A stretch of DNA of 64,000 nucleotides, taken from contig JAJQAA010000006.1 of NCBI GenBank assembly GCA_021204045.1, forward strand, positions 39,353 through 103,352. Reading direction: 5' to 3'. This document shows positions 36,961-46,698 of the stretch, one piece after another (position 1 is the stretch's first letter; every line of letters begins with the position of its first letter). This DNA comes from Clostridiales bacterium. GTDB lineage: Bacteria > Bacillota > Clostridia > Lachnospirales > Lachnospiraceae. The notes below the pieces were generated by a model that was not told the DNA's origin, searched no databases, and saw nothing but the letters and a program-made list of their open reading frames with translations. The translations under genes were made by a program, and so were the position numbers.

Positions 36961-38037
36961 ATGACAGCAAAAACACACGTTTCTATAACACATATCAACA
37001 AAATTTACGCGGACGGAACACATGCACTGAAAGATATTAATTTAGAGGTCCGTGAAGGAGAGATTCTCGTCCTACTCGGTTCGTCCGGCTGCGGGAAATC
37101 CACGCTGTTGCGAACGATCGGAGGATTGGAAAAAAAGACCAGCGGAGAGATATACTTTTACGACCAGGAGATCAGCTCCATCCCTGTAGAAAAAAGAAAT
37201 GTAGGTTTTGTTTTCCAGAATTACGCTCTTTTTCCAACAATGACAGTACGGCAAAATATTGCTTTTGGACTGAAACTGCGGAAAATATCCCGGGAAAAAG
37301 TAGACGAACGGGTAAATTATCTGCTGAACATGATGGATTTAATCCCCTATGCAGATAAAAAGCCCGCGCAGCTCTCGGGAGGCCAGCAACAACGGGTAGC
37401 GATTGCAAGAGTCCTAGCAATCGAGCCAAAAGTCCTTCTTATGGATGAGCCGCTCACCGCACTCGATGCAAAACTAAAGGAGCATTTAAGGATTGAACTG
37501 GGAAAATTGCTGCGCCGTCTGGGCATCACAACGATTTATGTAACTCACGACTAACTGGAAGCAATGGCTCTGGCGGATCGGATTGCTATTATGAACGAAG
37601 GGATTATCGAACAAGTAGATACGCCTGCCAATATCTATTCCGAACCCAAAACAGAATTTGTCGCCCAGTTTATCGGAAAAATCAACCAGTTTCACGGAAC
37701 CATTCACCGAAACGGCGAACACTGCCTGGTTGACACCGGATTTTCCACATTTGATTATCTTGGAACCCATGATTATCCCGACGGTGCGGCTGTAAAGGTA
37801 TATCTGAGGCTCGAGGATATGGAATTGGCAGGAGCGGACGCAACCGGAAATGAAATTATTCCGGCAGTAGTAACCCAAAGCGTATTTATGGGTGCCTGTT
37901 GCCAGGTAGGCGCTATGATCAATGACAAAGAAGTATATTTCGAGGCATCAAATACGATCCATCTTCAACCTGGAGACGCAATTAAAATCAAAATAAATGA
38001 GAAAAAAATAATCGTCGTACAGGAAAAAAACCTTTGA
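36961..38037 (+). pseudogene. ABC transporter ATPase interrupted by an in-frame TAA
   Basis: A 358-codon ATPase gene with a single stop at codon 198 (TAA, 37552-37554). Before it come Walker A (LLGSSGCGKST), the Q-loop (VFQNYALFP), signature (LSGGQQQRVAIARVLA), Walker B (VLLMDEPLTALD) and the H-loop (YVTHD). The stop replaces the Gln of the usual THDQ-EA motif, and a C-to-T change in CAA would explain it. The same frame continues [20 protein letters not shown] through the C-terminal TOBE region to 38037. The first part keeps all catalytic motifs but lacks the last helices; ATG 37564 could in principle restart the rest. The importer is probably inactive unless the stop is suppressed or is a sequence error. 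Confidence 0.9.
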
Positions 38038-38069
38038 GTGCCAAAAAAGTGAAAGGAATTCTATAAATT

Positions 38070-38867
38070 ATGAAAATCAGTTATTCGGAATTAATCGTAC
38101 TCAATCAGGATGTTCCCGGCAATATTCAAAAATTGATAGAAGCAGGAAGCAATCATATTGAATTAATGATGGACGCCGCAGGTTGGGATCGTTATGCCGG
38201 GAACTATAATGAATTATTGCCTATCCTGAAGTCATATGACGTTCACTATTCTGTTCATCCGGCAGCTTGGGACATCAATTTAACTGCGGAGATGAAAATA
38301 CTGCGCGATGCGGCATACCAACATCATCTGGAAGCACTGGATTTTTGCGAAAAACTGGGCGCATCCCATATGGTTGTACACCCTGGCTTTTCATATTCTC
38401 CCTGTTTCAATAAAGAGACTGCAAGGAAACGGGCACATGAAATCATCTGCCGCCTCGCTGAAAAAGCGAAAGACAGCGGAGTAAAACTCGCATTTGAAAA
38501 CGTGGGCTATAACGGAACATCCATTTATTCAGAAGAACAATATCTGAGTGCTTTAAACGATGTAGATCCTATGGTTGGATATTTAATTGATACAGGGCAT
38601 GCCCATGTCAATCACTGGGATATCCCCAAAATGATTCACACCGTATCCAACCGCCTTTTTGGCCTTCATATTCACGACAATTGTGGAAATTGCGACGCAC
38701 ATCTGCCCATAGGGAAAGGAACCATTGACTGGAATTCCGTGATTGAAGCAATGAAGCATATCCAAACGTCAGACTGCGAATTTGTCTTGGAATACGCGCC
38801 CATGACACCGATGGAGGAATTAGCGAAAGGAAAATCAATACTGACAGAAGCCTTAAACAAATCTTGA
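38070..38867 (+). CDS. Sugar phosphate isomerase/epimerase (xylose isomerase-like TIM barrel)
   Basis: A 265-residue AP_endonuc_2 family protein. Typical metal-site motifs are visible: HMVVHPGFSYSP, KLAFENVGYNG (Glu ligand), YLIDTGHAHVNHWDI (Asp/His ligands), LFGLHIHDNCGNCDAHLPIG and FVLEYAPMTPMEEL. Members isomerise or epimerise sugars, inosose or related compounds, or act as lyases. It follows the interrupted ATPase by 32 bases with a purine-rich site (GAAAGGAATTC) and is the last gene of the cluster, so it probably acts on the imported compound. The exact substrate is unknown. Confidence 0.85.
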   Translation: MKISYSELIVLNQDVPGNIQKLIEAGSNHIELMMDAAGWDRYAGNYNELLPILKSYDVHYSVHPAAWDINLTAEMKILRDAAYQHHLEALDFCEKLGASHMVVHPGFSYSPCFNKETARKRAHEIICRLAEKAKDSGVKLAFENVGYNGTSIYSEEQYLSALNDVDPMVGYLIDTGHAHVNHWDIPKMIHTVSNRLFGLHIHDNCGNCDAHLPIGKGTIDWNSVIEAMKHIQTSDCEFVLEYAPMTPMEELAKGKSILTEALNKS

Positions 38868-38940
38868 ACCATTTCCATCATTCATTAAGCGCTGTCTTCT
38901 CCGGTCAATAACGCAAACCAACTACATTCCAATGATATCC

Positions 38941-38984
38941 AGAGACAGCTGAGGCGCCTGATTCCGGTGCCATCAGCTGTCTCT
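38941..38984 (+). terminator. Terminator of the ABC/isomerase cluster
   Basis: AGAGACAGCTGA and TCAGCTGTCTCT form a perfect 12-bp stem, with further pairing inside (GGCGCC/GGTGCC), followed by GTTTTT. Confidence 0.9.
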
Positions 38985-39124
38985 GTTTTTCTATATCCGG
39001 ACAGCGTTCCGCATGCCGCATAATTCCTATCCGGTTCAGACGAACCTATCAGGCTGTTGTATCATACATAATAATCCGATTTTCTTCATATGTTTCCTAT
39101 AAAACAATCTCTCCCAGGTATATC

Positions 39125-40033
39125 ATGAAACTTTCCTCACAGCTGAAACGTTCCGCAAAACCAATCGCCGCAGCGCTTCTGTTTGCTACTGCTTTCGCGC
39201 TCGGCAATTTTATCGGCTTCCTTAACGCCTGCCTGCGCCCGTCCACGGCTCTCTCCGCTTCCACAGTCCTCCCCCATACCACGATCCTTCCTGCTTCCAC
39301 GGTCCGCCCACATGCCATGGCGATCCCCGCCTCCGCGGACGGAAACTGGGGACTGAGCTTCCAGACAGAAGGAGCGCCACCCATCGGCAACGCCACATCC
39401 GACTATCTGAAACAGTATGACGCGCACTATATCGGCGACACACAAGAAAACATCATCTATCTCACCTTCGACGCCGGCTACGAGAACGGCAATACCTCCG
39501 CGATTCTGGACGCCCTGAAAAAGCATAACGTCCCCGCGACCTTCTTTCTCGTCGGCAACTATCTGGAAACCAGCCCCGAGCTGGTGAAACGCATGGTGGC
39601 CGAAGGCCACACGGTCGGCAACCACACCTATCATCACCCGGACATGTCAAAGATTGCCACGGAAGCGGACTTTAAACAGGAACTGGAATCACTGGAAACC
39701 CTGTATCAGGAAACGACCGGACAGACCATGCCGCACCTCTATCGGCCGCCTCAGGGAAAATACAGCGAGAGCAATCTGCAGATGGCCAAAGCGCTCGGCT
39801 ACCACACCTTTTTCTGGAGCCTCGCCTACGTGGACTGGTACGTGGACAAACAGCCTACCCGCGAGGAAGCGATGAAAAAGCTCCTCGGCCGCATTCATCC
39901 GGGCGCAATCGTACTCCTGCACAGCACCTCCCGCACCAACGCCGAGATCCTCGACGAACTTCTGACCGCCTGGGAGAATATGGGCTACCGCTTCCATCCA
40001 CTTACGGAACTTACCTCGCCGGAACCTTTATAA
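39125..40033 (+). CDS. pdaA: Delta-lactam-biosynthetic polysaccharide deacetylase (PdaA type)
   Basis: A 302-residue secreted deacetylase. An N-terminal membrane/signal segment (~residues 12-38) is followed by a Ser/Thr/Pro-rich linker. The NodB domain has [15 protein letters not shown] (TFDDG replaced by TFDAG, as in PdaA), [15 protein letters not shown] (metal His), [11 protein letters not shown] and [12 protein letters not shown], then [17 protein letters not shown]. PdaA removes acetyl groups from N-acetylmuramate to make the muramic delta-lactam of spore cortex, which suggests a spore-former. Its end overlaps the end of convergent uvrA by 6 bases. Confidence 0.88.
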   Translation: MKLSSQLKRSAKPIAAALLFATAFALGNFIGFLNACLRPSTALSASTVLPHTTILPASTVRPHAMAIPASADGNWGLSFQTEGAPPIGNATSDYLKQYDAHYIGDTQENIIYLTFDAGYENGNTSAILDALKKHNVPATFFLVGNYLETSPELVKRMVAEGHTVGNHTYHHPDMSKIATEADFKQELESLETLYQETTGQTMPHLYRPPQGKYSESNLQMAKALGYHTFFWSLAYVDWYVDKQPTREEAMKKLLGRIHPGAIVLLHSTSRTNAEILDELLTAWENMGYRFHPLTELTSPEPL

Positions 40034-42850
40034 ATATTTCTTCACAAACATCCCCGTATAGGAGGCCGGATTTTCCGCCACCTCCTCCGGCGTGCCCTGG
40101 GCGATCACCGTGCCGCCGCCATCGCCGCCCTCCGGGCCGATATCAATGATATAATCGGCGCACTTGATCACATCCAGGTTGTGCTCGATGATGATCACCG
40201 TATTGCCGCCGTCGGAGAGGCGGCGCAGAATCTCCACCAGCTTATGGACGTCGGCAAAATGGAGGCCTGTCGTCGGTTCATCCAGGATATAGACCGTCTT
40301 CCCGGTGCCGCGGCGGCTCAGCTCCGTCGCAAGCTTGACGCGCTGCGCCTCGCCGCCCGAGAGCTCCGTGGACGGCTGCCCCAGGCGGATATAAGAAAGT
40401 CCAACGTCGTTGAGCGTCTCGATCTTCCGGGAAATAGAAGGCAGGTGCTCAAAGAAGTGAAGCGCCTCCTCCACCGTCATATTCAACACGTCGTAAATGC
40501 TCTTACCCTTATACTTGACCTCCAGCGTCTCCCGGTTATAACGCTTCCCGCCGCAAACCTCGCAGGGTACGTAAACGTCCGGAAGAAAATGCATCTCAAT
40601 CTTGATAATACCGTCGCCGCAGCAGGCCTCACAGCGTCCACCCTTGACGTTGAAGCTGAAACGTCCCTTTTTGTAACCCTTTGCCTTGGCGTCCGGTGTT
40701 GCTGCGAACAGGTCGCGGATCATGTCAAACACACCCGTGTAGGTCGCCGGGTTGGAGCGCGGCGTGCGGCCGATCGGCGACTGGTCAATATTGATCACCT
40801 TGTCCAACCGCTCCATTCCCTCCACGCCCCTGCATTTCCCGGGAATCGTGCGGGCACGGTTCAGCTTGCGCGCCAGCGTTTTGTACAGAATCTCGTTCAC
40901 GAGCGAGCTTTTCCCGGAACCGGAAACACCGGTGACGCAGGTCATCACGCCCAGCGGGAACGAAACGTCGATATTTTTCAGGTTGTTCTCCGCAGCGCCG
41001 CGCACGGTGAGCCACCCCGTGGGTTCTCTGCGCCGCTCGGGCACCGGGATTTTCATGCGACCGGAAAGGTAAGCTCCGGTAACCGAGGCCTCACAGCGCA
41101 TAATGTCCTCAGCCGTACCGGCTGCCACGACCTCGCCGCCGTGCTCCCCCGCGCCCGGACCGATATCAACGATATAATCCGCCGCGCGCATCGTGTCCTC
41201 ATCGTGCTCAACGACAATAACGCTGTTTCCCAGATCGCGCAGACGCATCAGCGTCGCCAGCAGCTTGTCATTGTCACGCTGGTGCAGGCCGATGCTCGGC
41301 TCATCGAGGATGTAAGCGACACCGACCAGGCCGGAGCCGATCTGCGTCGCCAGACGGATACGCTGCGCCTCGCCGCCTGAGAGCGTGCCGGTCGCCCGCG
41401 AAAGGCTGAGATACTCCAGCCCCACATTGATCAGGAAATTTAACCGGGCCTGAATCTCCTTCAGTATCTGCGCGCCGATCGCTTCCTGCATCGGCGTCAG
41501 CTTCAGATTTTCCAGATATTCGCGGGTACGCGTGATCGAGAGCTCCGTCAGCTCATAAATATTTTTGTCGCCGACCGTCACCGCCAGCGAACTTTTCTTC
41601 AGCCGCTGGCCGCCGCACGTCTTGCACGGCGTAATGCGCATGAACGTCTCATATTCCGCCTTGGAGATCTCGGAATAGGTCTCGCGGTAGCGGCGCTCCA
41701 CATTCTTGATCAGGCCCTCAAACGCCACATCGTAAACGCCCACGCCGCGCTGCCCCTTGTAATGCACCTTGAGTTCACGCCCGCCCGTCCCGTAAATCAG
41801 AATATCATGAATCTCCTTCGGATATTCCTCAAACGGCGTGTCCAGATCAAAATGATATTCCTCCATCAGGGCCGCGAGAATCGCGTAGGTAAAGCTGGTC
41901 TTGTCCGTACAGGACTGCCAGCCCAGCACGGTAATCGCGCCCTGCATGATTGACAGCGATTTGTCCGGGATCATCAGATCTTCGTCGAACTCCATCTTGT
42001 AGCCAAGCCCAAAGCAATCCGGGCAGGCGCCAAACGGGTTGTTGAAGGAGAAGCTGCGCGGCTCCACCTCCTCGATACTAATGCCGCAGTCCGGGCAGGC
42101 AAAGCTCATGCTGAAATTGACCGGCTCACCGCCGATCACATCGACGATCATCAGGCCATCGGAAAGGCCCATCACGGTCTCGATAGAATCCGTCAGCCGT
42201 TTCTCAATCCCCGGCCGCACGCTGAGGCGGTCGACAACGATCTCGATGTTGTGCTTGATATTCTTCTCGAGCCGGATCTCCTCCGAAAGCTCGTAAATAA
42301 TGCCGTCAATACGCGCGCGCACATAACCGCTGCGCCGCGCCTGCTCCAGCAGCTTCACATGCTCGCCCTTGCGGCCACGCACCACCGGAGCCAGCAGCTG
42401 TATCCGCGTTTTCTCCGGCATCGCCACAATCTGATCCACCATCTGGTCGATCGTCTGGCGGCGGATCTCACGACCGCATTTCGGGCAGTGCGGAATACCG
42501 ACACGCGCGTACAGCAAACGCAAATAATCGTAAATTTCCGTCACCGTGCCCACGGTCGAACGCGGATTGCGGTTGGTCGATTTCTGGTCGATCGAAATCG
42601 CGGGCGACAGCCCCTCAATACTCTCGACGTCCGGTTTTTCCATCTGTCCCAGGAACTGGCGCGCGTAGGATGAAAGCGACTCCATGTAGCGCCGCTGCCC
42701 CTCGGCGTAGATCGTATCAAAGGCCAGCGAGGACTTGCCGGAGCCGCTTAAGCCCGTCAGCACCACAAGCTCATTGCGCGGAATATCCAGAGAGATATTT
42801 TTCAGGTTGTGCTCGTTCGCACCGCGTATTTTAATATACTGCTTCGCCAT
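40028..42850 (-). CDS. uvrA: Excinuclease ABC subunit A
   Basis: UvrA is the damage-sensing ABC ATPase of nucleotide excision repair. I start at ATG 42850 ([20 protein letters not shown]), the family start, giving 940 residues; the open frame runs 19 codons further into the next gene. Features: Walker [21 protein letters not shown], the zinc finger CPKCG near residue 125, CPDCG-type fingers in the middle ([20 protein letters not shown]), a second Walker [18 protein letters not shown], the C-terminal zinc finger [11 protein letters not shown] with [10 protein letters not shown], and ABC signatures [12 protein letters not shown] and [12 protein letters not shown]. uvrB is also in this window but 18 kb away. 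Confidence 0.98.
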   Translation of the reverse strand: MAKQYIKIRGANEHNLKNISLDIPRNELVVLTGLSGSGKSSLAFDTIYAEGQRRYMESLSSYARQFLGQMEKPDVESIEGLSPAISIDQKSTNRNPRSTVGTVTEIYDYLRLLYARVGIPHCPKCGREIRRQTIDQMVDQIVAMPEKTRIQLLAPVVRGRKGEHVKLLEQARRSGYVRARIDGIIYELSEEIRLEKNIKHNIEIVVDRLSVRPGIEKRLTDSIETVMGLSDGLMIVDVIGGEPVNFSMSFACPDCGISIEEVEPRSFSFNNPFGACPDCFGLGYKMEFDEDLMIPDKSLSIMQGAITVLGWQSCTDKTSFTYAILAALMEEYHFDLDTPFEEYPKEIHDILIYGTGGRELKVHYKGQRGVGVYDVAFEGLIKNVERRYRETYSEISKAEYETFMRITPCKTCGGQRLKKSSLAVTVGDKNIYELTELSITRTREYLENLKLTPMQEAIGAQILKEIQARLNFLINVGLEYLSLSRATGTLSGGEAQRIRLATQIGSGLVGVAYILDEPSIGLHQRDNDKLLATLMRLRDLGNSVIVVEHDEDTMRAADYIVDIGPGAGEHGGEVVAAGTAEDIMRCEASVTGAYLSGRMKIPVPERRREPTGWLTVRGAAENNLKNIDVSFPLGVMTCVTGVSGSGKSSLVNEILYKTLARKLNRARTIPGKCRGVEGMERLDKVINIDQSPIGRTPRSNPATYTGVFDMIRDLFAATPDAKAKGYKKGRFSFNVKGGRCEACCGDGIIKIEMHFLPDVYVPCEVCGGKRYNRETLEVKYKGKSIYDVLNMTVEEALHFFEHLPSISRKIETLNDVGLSYIRLGQPSTELSGGEAQRVKLATELSRRGTGKTVYILDEPTTGLHFADVHKLVEILRRLSDGGNTVIIIEHNLDVIKCADYIIDIGPEGGDGGGTVIAQGTPEEVAENPASYTGMFVKKYL

Positions 42851-42851
42851 G

Positions 42852-43835
42852 CTACCGGTCCTCCCGGAAGTACGGCAGCCCCAGCCCCGCGGGCGGCTGA
42901 TATTCACGCTTCCTGCGGAAGCTTGTGATTACCAGGACGATGATGGTCACCAGGTACGGCAGCATCTTAAAGATCTCCTGCGCGCTTCTGCCCAGCCCCG
43001 GAATATACAGATAGAGGATATAAAGGCCGCCGAAAAGGAACGAACCCCAGATCGCGTTGATCGGTTTCCAGAACGCGAAAATGACCAGCGCGATCGCCAG
43101 CCAGCCGCGGTCACCGAAACCATTGTTGGTCCAGGTGCCTCCGGCATATTCCATGACAAAATACAGGCCGCCCAGCCCGCTGATGCCACAGCCGATGCAG
43201 GTCGCCAGGTACTTGTACACGGTAACATTGATACCGGCCGCGTCCGCCGTGCCGGGATTTTCACCGACCGCGCGCAGGTTCAGGCCCTTGCGCGTCCGGG
43301 TCAGAAACAGCGACATCAGCACCGCGAGAATGATGCACAGATAAGTCAGGAAGCCATAGGAAAACAGCACCTTGCCGATCACCGGAATGCCGGAAAGCAC
43401 CGGGATCGTCCGGTTATAAACCGCACCGGTCACCGCCACGGAGATCTGGCCGACGCCGCCGGCCAGCTGCGAGAGCGAGCCACCGAAAAAATTGCCAAAG
43501 CCGACGCCGAAAGTCGTCAGCGCCAGGCCGGTCACATTCTGATTGGCGCGCAGCGTAATCGTCAGCACGCTGTAAATCAGGCCGCCCACCACGCCCAGCA
43601 GGAAGGCGCACACAAAGGAAATCACCATTCCCACCGTTCCGTTTGGCTGCGCGGCTGAACGCTCATAAAAGAACGCGCCCATCAGTCCGGCAATGCCGCC
43701 CATATACATGACACCCGGCACACCAAGGTTTAAATTGCCCGATTTTTCCGTAAGAATCTCGCCAAGCGCGCCGTATAGCATGCCGATCCCCTGGGCGATC
43801 GCCTTCTGCAAAAATATGATAATAATTCCCGTCAT
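42852..43835 (-). CDS. Nucleoside ABC transporter permease (NupQ/BMP type)
   Basis: A 327-residue membrane subunit with about eight helices, of the YufQ/NupQ group: [20 protein letters not shown], then [20 protein letters not shown] and [20 protein letters not shown]. It pairs with the next permease, whose end it overlaps by 4 bases. With the BMP-type lipoprotein upstream, the expected substrates are purine nucleosides, as for Bacillus NupNOPQ; this is by family, not tested. It is the last gene of the operon. Confidence 0.9.
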   Translation of the reverse strand: MTGIIIIFLQKAIAQGIGMLYGALGEILTEKSGNLNLGVPGVMYMGGIAGLMGAFFYERSAAQPNGTVGMVISFVCAFLLGVVGGLIYSVLTITLRANQNVTGLALTTFGVGFGNFFGGSLSQLAGGVGQISVAVTGAVYNRTIPVLSGIPVIGKVLFSYGFLTYLCIILAVLMSLFLTRTRKGLNLRAVGENPGTADAAGINVTVYKYLATCIGCGISGLGGLYFVMEYAGGTWTNNGFGDRGWLAIALVIFAFWKPINAIWGSFLFGGLYILYLYIPGLGRSAQEIFKMLPYLVTIIVLVITSFRRKREYQPPAGLGLPYFREDR

Positions 43836-44932
43836 TTTGACACCTCCTGCGCGACAGCCTTTTTGCGGAATTTCAGCTGGTAGCGGACAAAGAATTCGCT
43901 GCCCAGGATGAAAAAGAGGATAATGCCCGTGATTACATCTGAAGCGTTCTCATTGAGCTTAAACTGCGAGGCGATCTGGAGTGCTCCTTTCTCCATAAAC
44001 ACGAGAAAGAACGAGACCAGAATCATCGTGAACGTGTTGAACTTGGACAGCCAGGCAACGATGATCGCCGTGAAGCCGCGGCCGCCCGCCGTGCTCGTCG
44101 AGATCGTATGGCTGGAACCGCTCACGAGAATAAATCCCGCCAGCCCGCAGATCGCGCCGGAAATCGCCATCGTGCGCATGATTACTTTTCGCACGCTGAT
44201 GCCGACATAGCGCGCCGTATTTTCGCTCTCGCCGACAACCGCAATCTCATAGCCCTGCTTGCTGACACGCAGATAGAAAAACATGCCTACGGTCAGCAGC
44301 AGCACGATCACCAGAATCCAGCCGTAGGTGAGACCGAACAGCTCCGGGAGCCAGCCGACCTTGCTCTTGGAATTGATAATGCCAACCGTGTTCGATCCGG
44401 CCGGGTTCTCCCAGAAAACAATGCAGAATGTCACAATCTGCATCGCCACATAATTCATCATCAGTGTAAACAGCGTCTCATTGGTATTCCAGTTTGCCTT
44501 AAAGAAGGCCGGAATCAGCCCCCAGATCAGACCTGCCGCCAGACTGGCGACCACCATCACCAAAAGCAGCAGCGGTCCCGGAAGCGCATCGCCGAAATAA
44601 ATCATCACAGCCGCAGTCACGCATCCGCCGACCAGAATCTGCCCCTCCGCGCCGATGTTCCAGAACCGCATGCGGAACGCCGGCGTCAGTCCGATCGCCA
44701 CACACAGCAATATCAGGGAATCGCGCACCGTCACCCAGGTACGCCGCGCGGTACCGACCGCACCGTCAAAGATCGCGCGATAGACCTCAATCGGGTTCAG
44801 TTTCGTGATCACAAAAATCACCAGCGCACAGACGACCAGGGAACAGAGCACGCCGATCAGCCGTATGGCCACTGCACGCGCAAATGTCATGTCCTCCCGC
44901 CTGCTGATATGGATAAACGGTTCTTTCGTCAT
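43832..44932 (-). CDS. Nucleoside ABC transporter permease (NupP/BMP type)
   Basis: A 366-residue permease of the YufP/NupP group. The conserved core contains LILLCVAIGLTPAFRMRFWN, then IGAEGQILVGGCVTAAVMIY and AVVGESENTARYVGISVRKV. About ten hydrophobic segments are visible. It overlaps the ATPase gene upstream and the NupQ-type gene downstream by 4 bases each, so all three are translationally coupled. Confidence 0.9.
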   Translation of the reverse strand: MTKEPFIHISRREDMTFARAVAIRLIGVLCSLVVCALVIFVITKLNPIEVYRAIFDGAVGTARRTWVTVRDSLILLCVAIGLTPAFRMRFWNIGAEGQILVGGCVTAAVMIYFGDALPGPLLLLVMVVASLAAGLIWGLIPAFFKANWNTNETLFTLMMNYVAMQIVTFCIVFWENPAGSNTVGIINSKSKVGWLPELFGLTYGWILVIVLLLTVGMFFYLRVSKQGYEIAVVGESENTARYVGISVRKVIMRTMAISGAICGLAGFILVSGSSHTISTSTAGGRGFTAIIVAWLSKFNTFTMILVSFFLVFMEKGALQIASQFKLNENASDVITGIILFFILGSEFFVRYQLKFRKKAVAQEVSK

Positions 44933-46488
44933 GCCTCGGCCTCCTTCCCGGTCTTTGTCATCAGAAGACCGACTTCCTCCTTCGTCGTAGAACGCGCGTC
45001 CACAATGCCGCTGACGCTGCCCTGGCAGAGTACCAAAATGCGGTCACACAGTTCAAGCAGCACATCAAGATCCTCGCCCACACAGATCACTGCCACCCCC
45101 TTCTGCTTCTGCTCGTTGAGCAGATGGTAAATCGTGTAGGAGGAATTGATATCGAGGCCGCGCACCGGATAGGCGACCATCAGCACTGTCGGCTCCGATG
45201 AAATCTCGCGACCGACCAGTACCTTCTGCACATTACCGCCCGAGAGAAGGCTGACCGGCGTGCTTACTCCCGGCGTCACGACCTCCAGCTCATCGACGAT
45301 ATGCTCCGCCAGCTCCCGCGGCGGCCTGCGGTTCGTGAAAAATCCCGGCGTGCTGTCATAGCCGCGCAGCATCATATTGTCCGTCATATCCATGGAGCCG
45401 ACCAGTCCCATACCAAGGCGATCCTCCGGCACAAAGGAGAGACGCACGCCCAGCTGGCGAATCTGCGCCGGCGTCTTCTCGGTAAGATTTTCCTCGCCGC
45501 CCTCCGGCGGATAATAAGTGACATGGCCGTCCGTGAGCGGCTGCAGCCCGGCGATCGCCTCGAGCAGCTCCTTCTGCCCGCTTCCGGCCACGCCGGCAAT
45601 CCCGAGAATTTCACCGCCGTTTGCCGTAAAGGAAACATGATCGAGCGTCACCACTTCCTCGTCATTGGTGCAGGTCAGTTCATTGACTGCCAGGCGTTTC
45701 TTTACCGCGACCGGCTGCGGACGGTCGATATCCAGGCTCAGCTTCTTGCCGACCATCATCTCGGTCAGTGAGCTCTCGGTCGCCCTGGCCGTATCCACCG
45801 TGCCGATATAACGTCCCTTGCGCAGCACCGCGACACGATCAGACAAAGACAGCACTTCCTGTAATTTATGAGTAATAATGATAATCGAATGCCCGTCTTT
45901 GCGCATATTGCGCAGCACCGCAAACAGCTTTTCCGTCTCCTGCGGCGTCAGCACCGCCGTCGGCTCATCCAGAATCAGCATATTGGCTCCGCGGTACAGC
46001 ACCTTGATAATCTCCACCGTCTGTTTCTGCGAGACCGACATCTCATAAATTTTCTGGCGCGGATCCAGCTCAAAGCCATAGCGCCCGGCCAGCTCCGTGA
46101 TCTTCCCATTGACCGTCTCCATATCGAGAATTTCGCTGCCCGGCAGGCCGAGGATAATATTTTCCGCCGCCGTAAGCACATCCACCAGCTTGAAATGCTG
46201 ATGAATCATACCGATTCCCAGCGCGAACGCGTCCTTCGGCGAGGATATTTTCACTTCCCGCCCGTCGACATAAATTTCTCCTTCATCCGGATAATAGATG
46301 CCCGAAAGCATATTCATCAACGTCGTTTTGCCGCTGCCGTTCTCGCCGAGAATGGAGAGAATCTCTCCCCTGCGCACCGAAAGACAAACCCCATCGTTGG
46401 CCGTTACGCTGCCAAACCGTTTGGTGATATTCTTCAGTTCAATCGCGTACGCCTGCCCGTCCGCTCGCTTTTCCACCTGTTTTTCCAC
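44929..46488 (-). CDS. Nucleoside ABC transporter ATP-binding protein (NupO/BMP type)
   Basis: A 519-residue fused double ATPase like RbsA/NupO. The first cassette has Walker A ILGENGSGKTTLMNML, signature-like SVSQKQTVEIIKVL and Walker B NMLILDEPTAVLTP. The second has a weaker site (GIAGVAGSGQKELLEAIAGL, LSGGNVQKVLVGREI) and VLMVAYPVRGLDI in place of a normal Walker B, as usual for the second half of this family. I prefer GTG 46488 (VEKQVEKRADGQAY), with AGGAGG seven bases upstream, over the longer frame at 46518. It lies between the binding-protein gene and the two permeases. Confidence 0.9.
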   Translation of the reverse strand: MEKQVEKRADGQAYAIELKNITKRFGSVTANDGVCLSVRRGEILSILGENGSGKTTLMNMLSGIYYPDEGEIYVDGREVKISSPKDAFALGIGMIHQHFKLVDVLTAAENIILGLPGSEILDMETVNGKITELAGRYGFELDPRQKIYEMSVSQKQTVEIIKVLYRGANMLILDEPTAVLTPQETEKLFAVLRNMRKDGHSIIIITHKLQEVLSLSDRVAVLRKGRYIGTVDTARATESSLTEMMVGKKLSLDIDRPQPVAVKKRLAVNELTCTNDEEVVTLDHVSFTANGGEILGIAGVAGSGQKELLEAIAGLQPLTDGHVTYYPPEGGEENLTEKTPAQIRQLGVRLSFVPEDRLGMGLVGSMDMTDNMMLRGYDSTPGFFTNRRPPRELAEHIVDELEVVTPGVSTPVSLLSGGNVQKVLVGREISSEPTVLMVAYPVRGLDINSSYTIYHLLNEQKQKGVAVICVGEDLDVLLELCDRILVLCQGSVSGIVDARSTTKEEVGLLMTKTGKEAEA

Positions 46489-46625
46489 CCGCCATCCTCC
46501 TGCGTATTCCATCTGCACGCCTGTCTGAGTTCTATGCGCTTTGCATCACAAATCTTTGACCTGCATACCCTCTCAGGACATATCCCTGCAAAATAATTAA
46601 TCCATTCATCTCATGGGCGAAATAA

Positions 46626-46650
46626 GGCGGAGCCGCGCAGCGGTTCCGCC
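46626..46650 (-). terminator. Hairpin between the binding-protein gene and the ATPase gene
   Basis: On the minus strand GGCGGAACC and GGCTCCGCC pair (one G-U) around a 7-base loop, followed by TTATTT. Such a partial terminator would let the binding protein be made in excess over the membrane components. Confidence 0.5.
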
Positions 46651-46698
46651 CCATCCCGTCGGGGCAGGCAAAAAAACTTCCCTGCCTCAAAGCCGTAC

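Noticed and set aside
37552..37554. Recoding of the TAA in the ABC ATPase gene
   Set aside because: UAA is not used for selenocysteine or pyrrolysine, and no recoding signal is seen; a nonsense change or sequence error is simpler.
40181..41380. 399-codon plus-strand frame opposite uvrA
   Set aside because: It is antisense to conserved uvrA and rich in Arg and His; a shadow frame.
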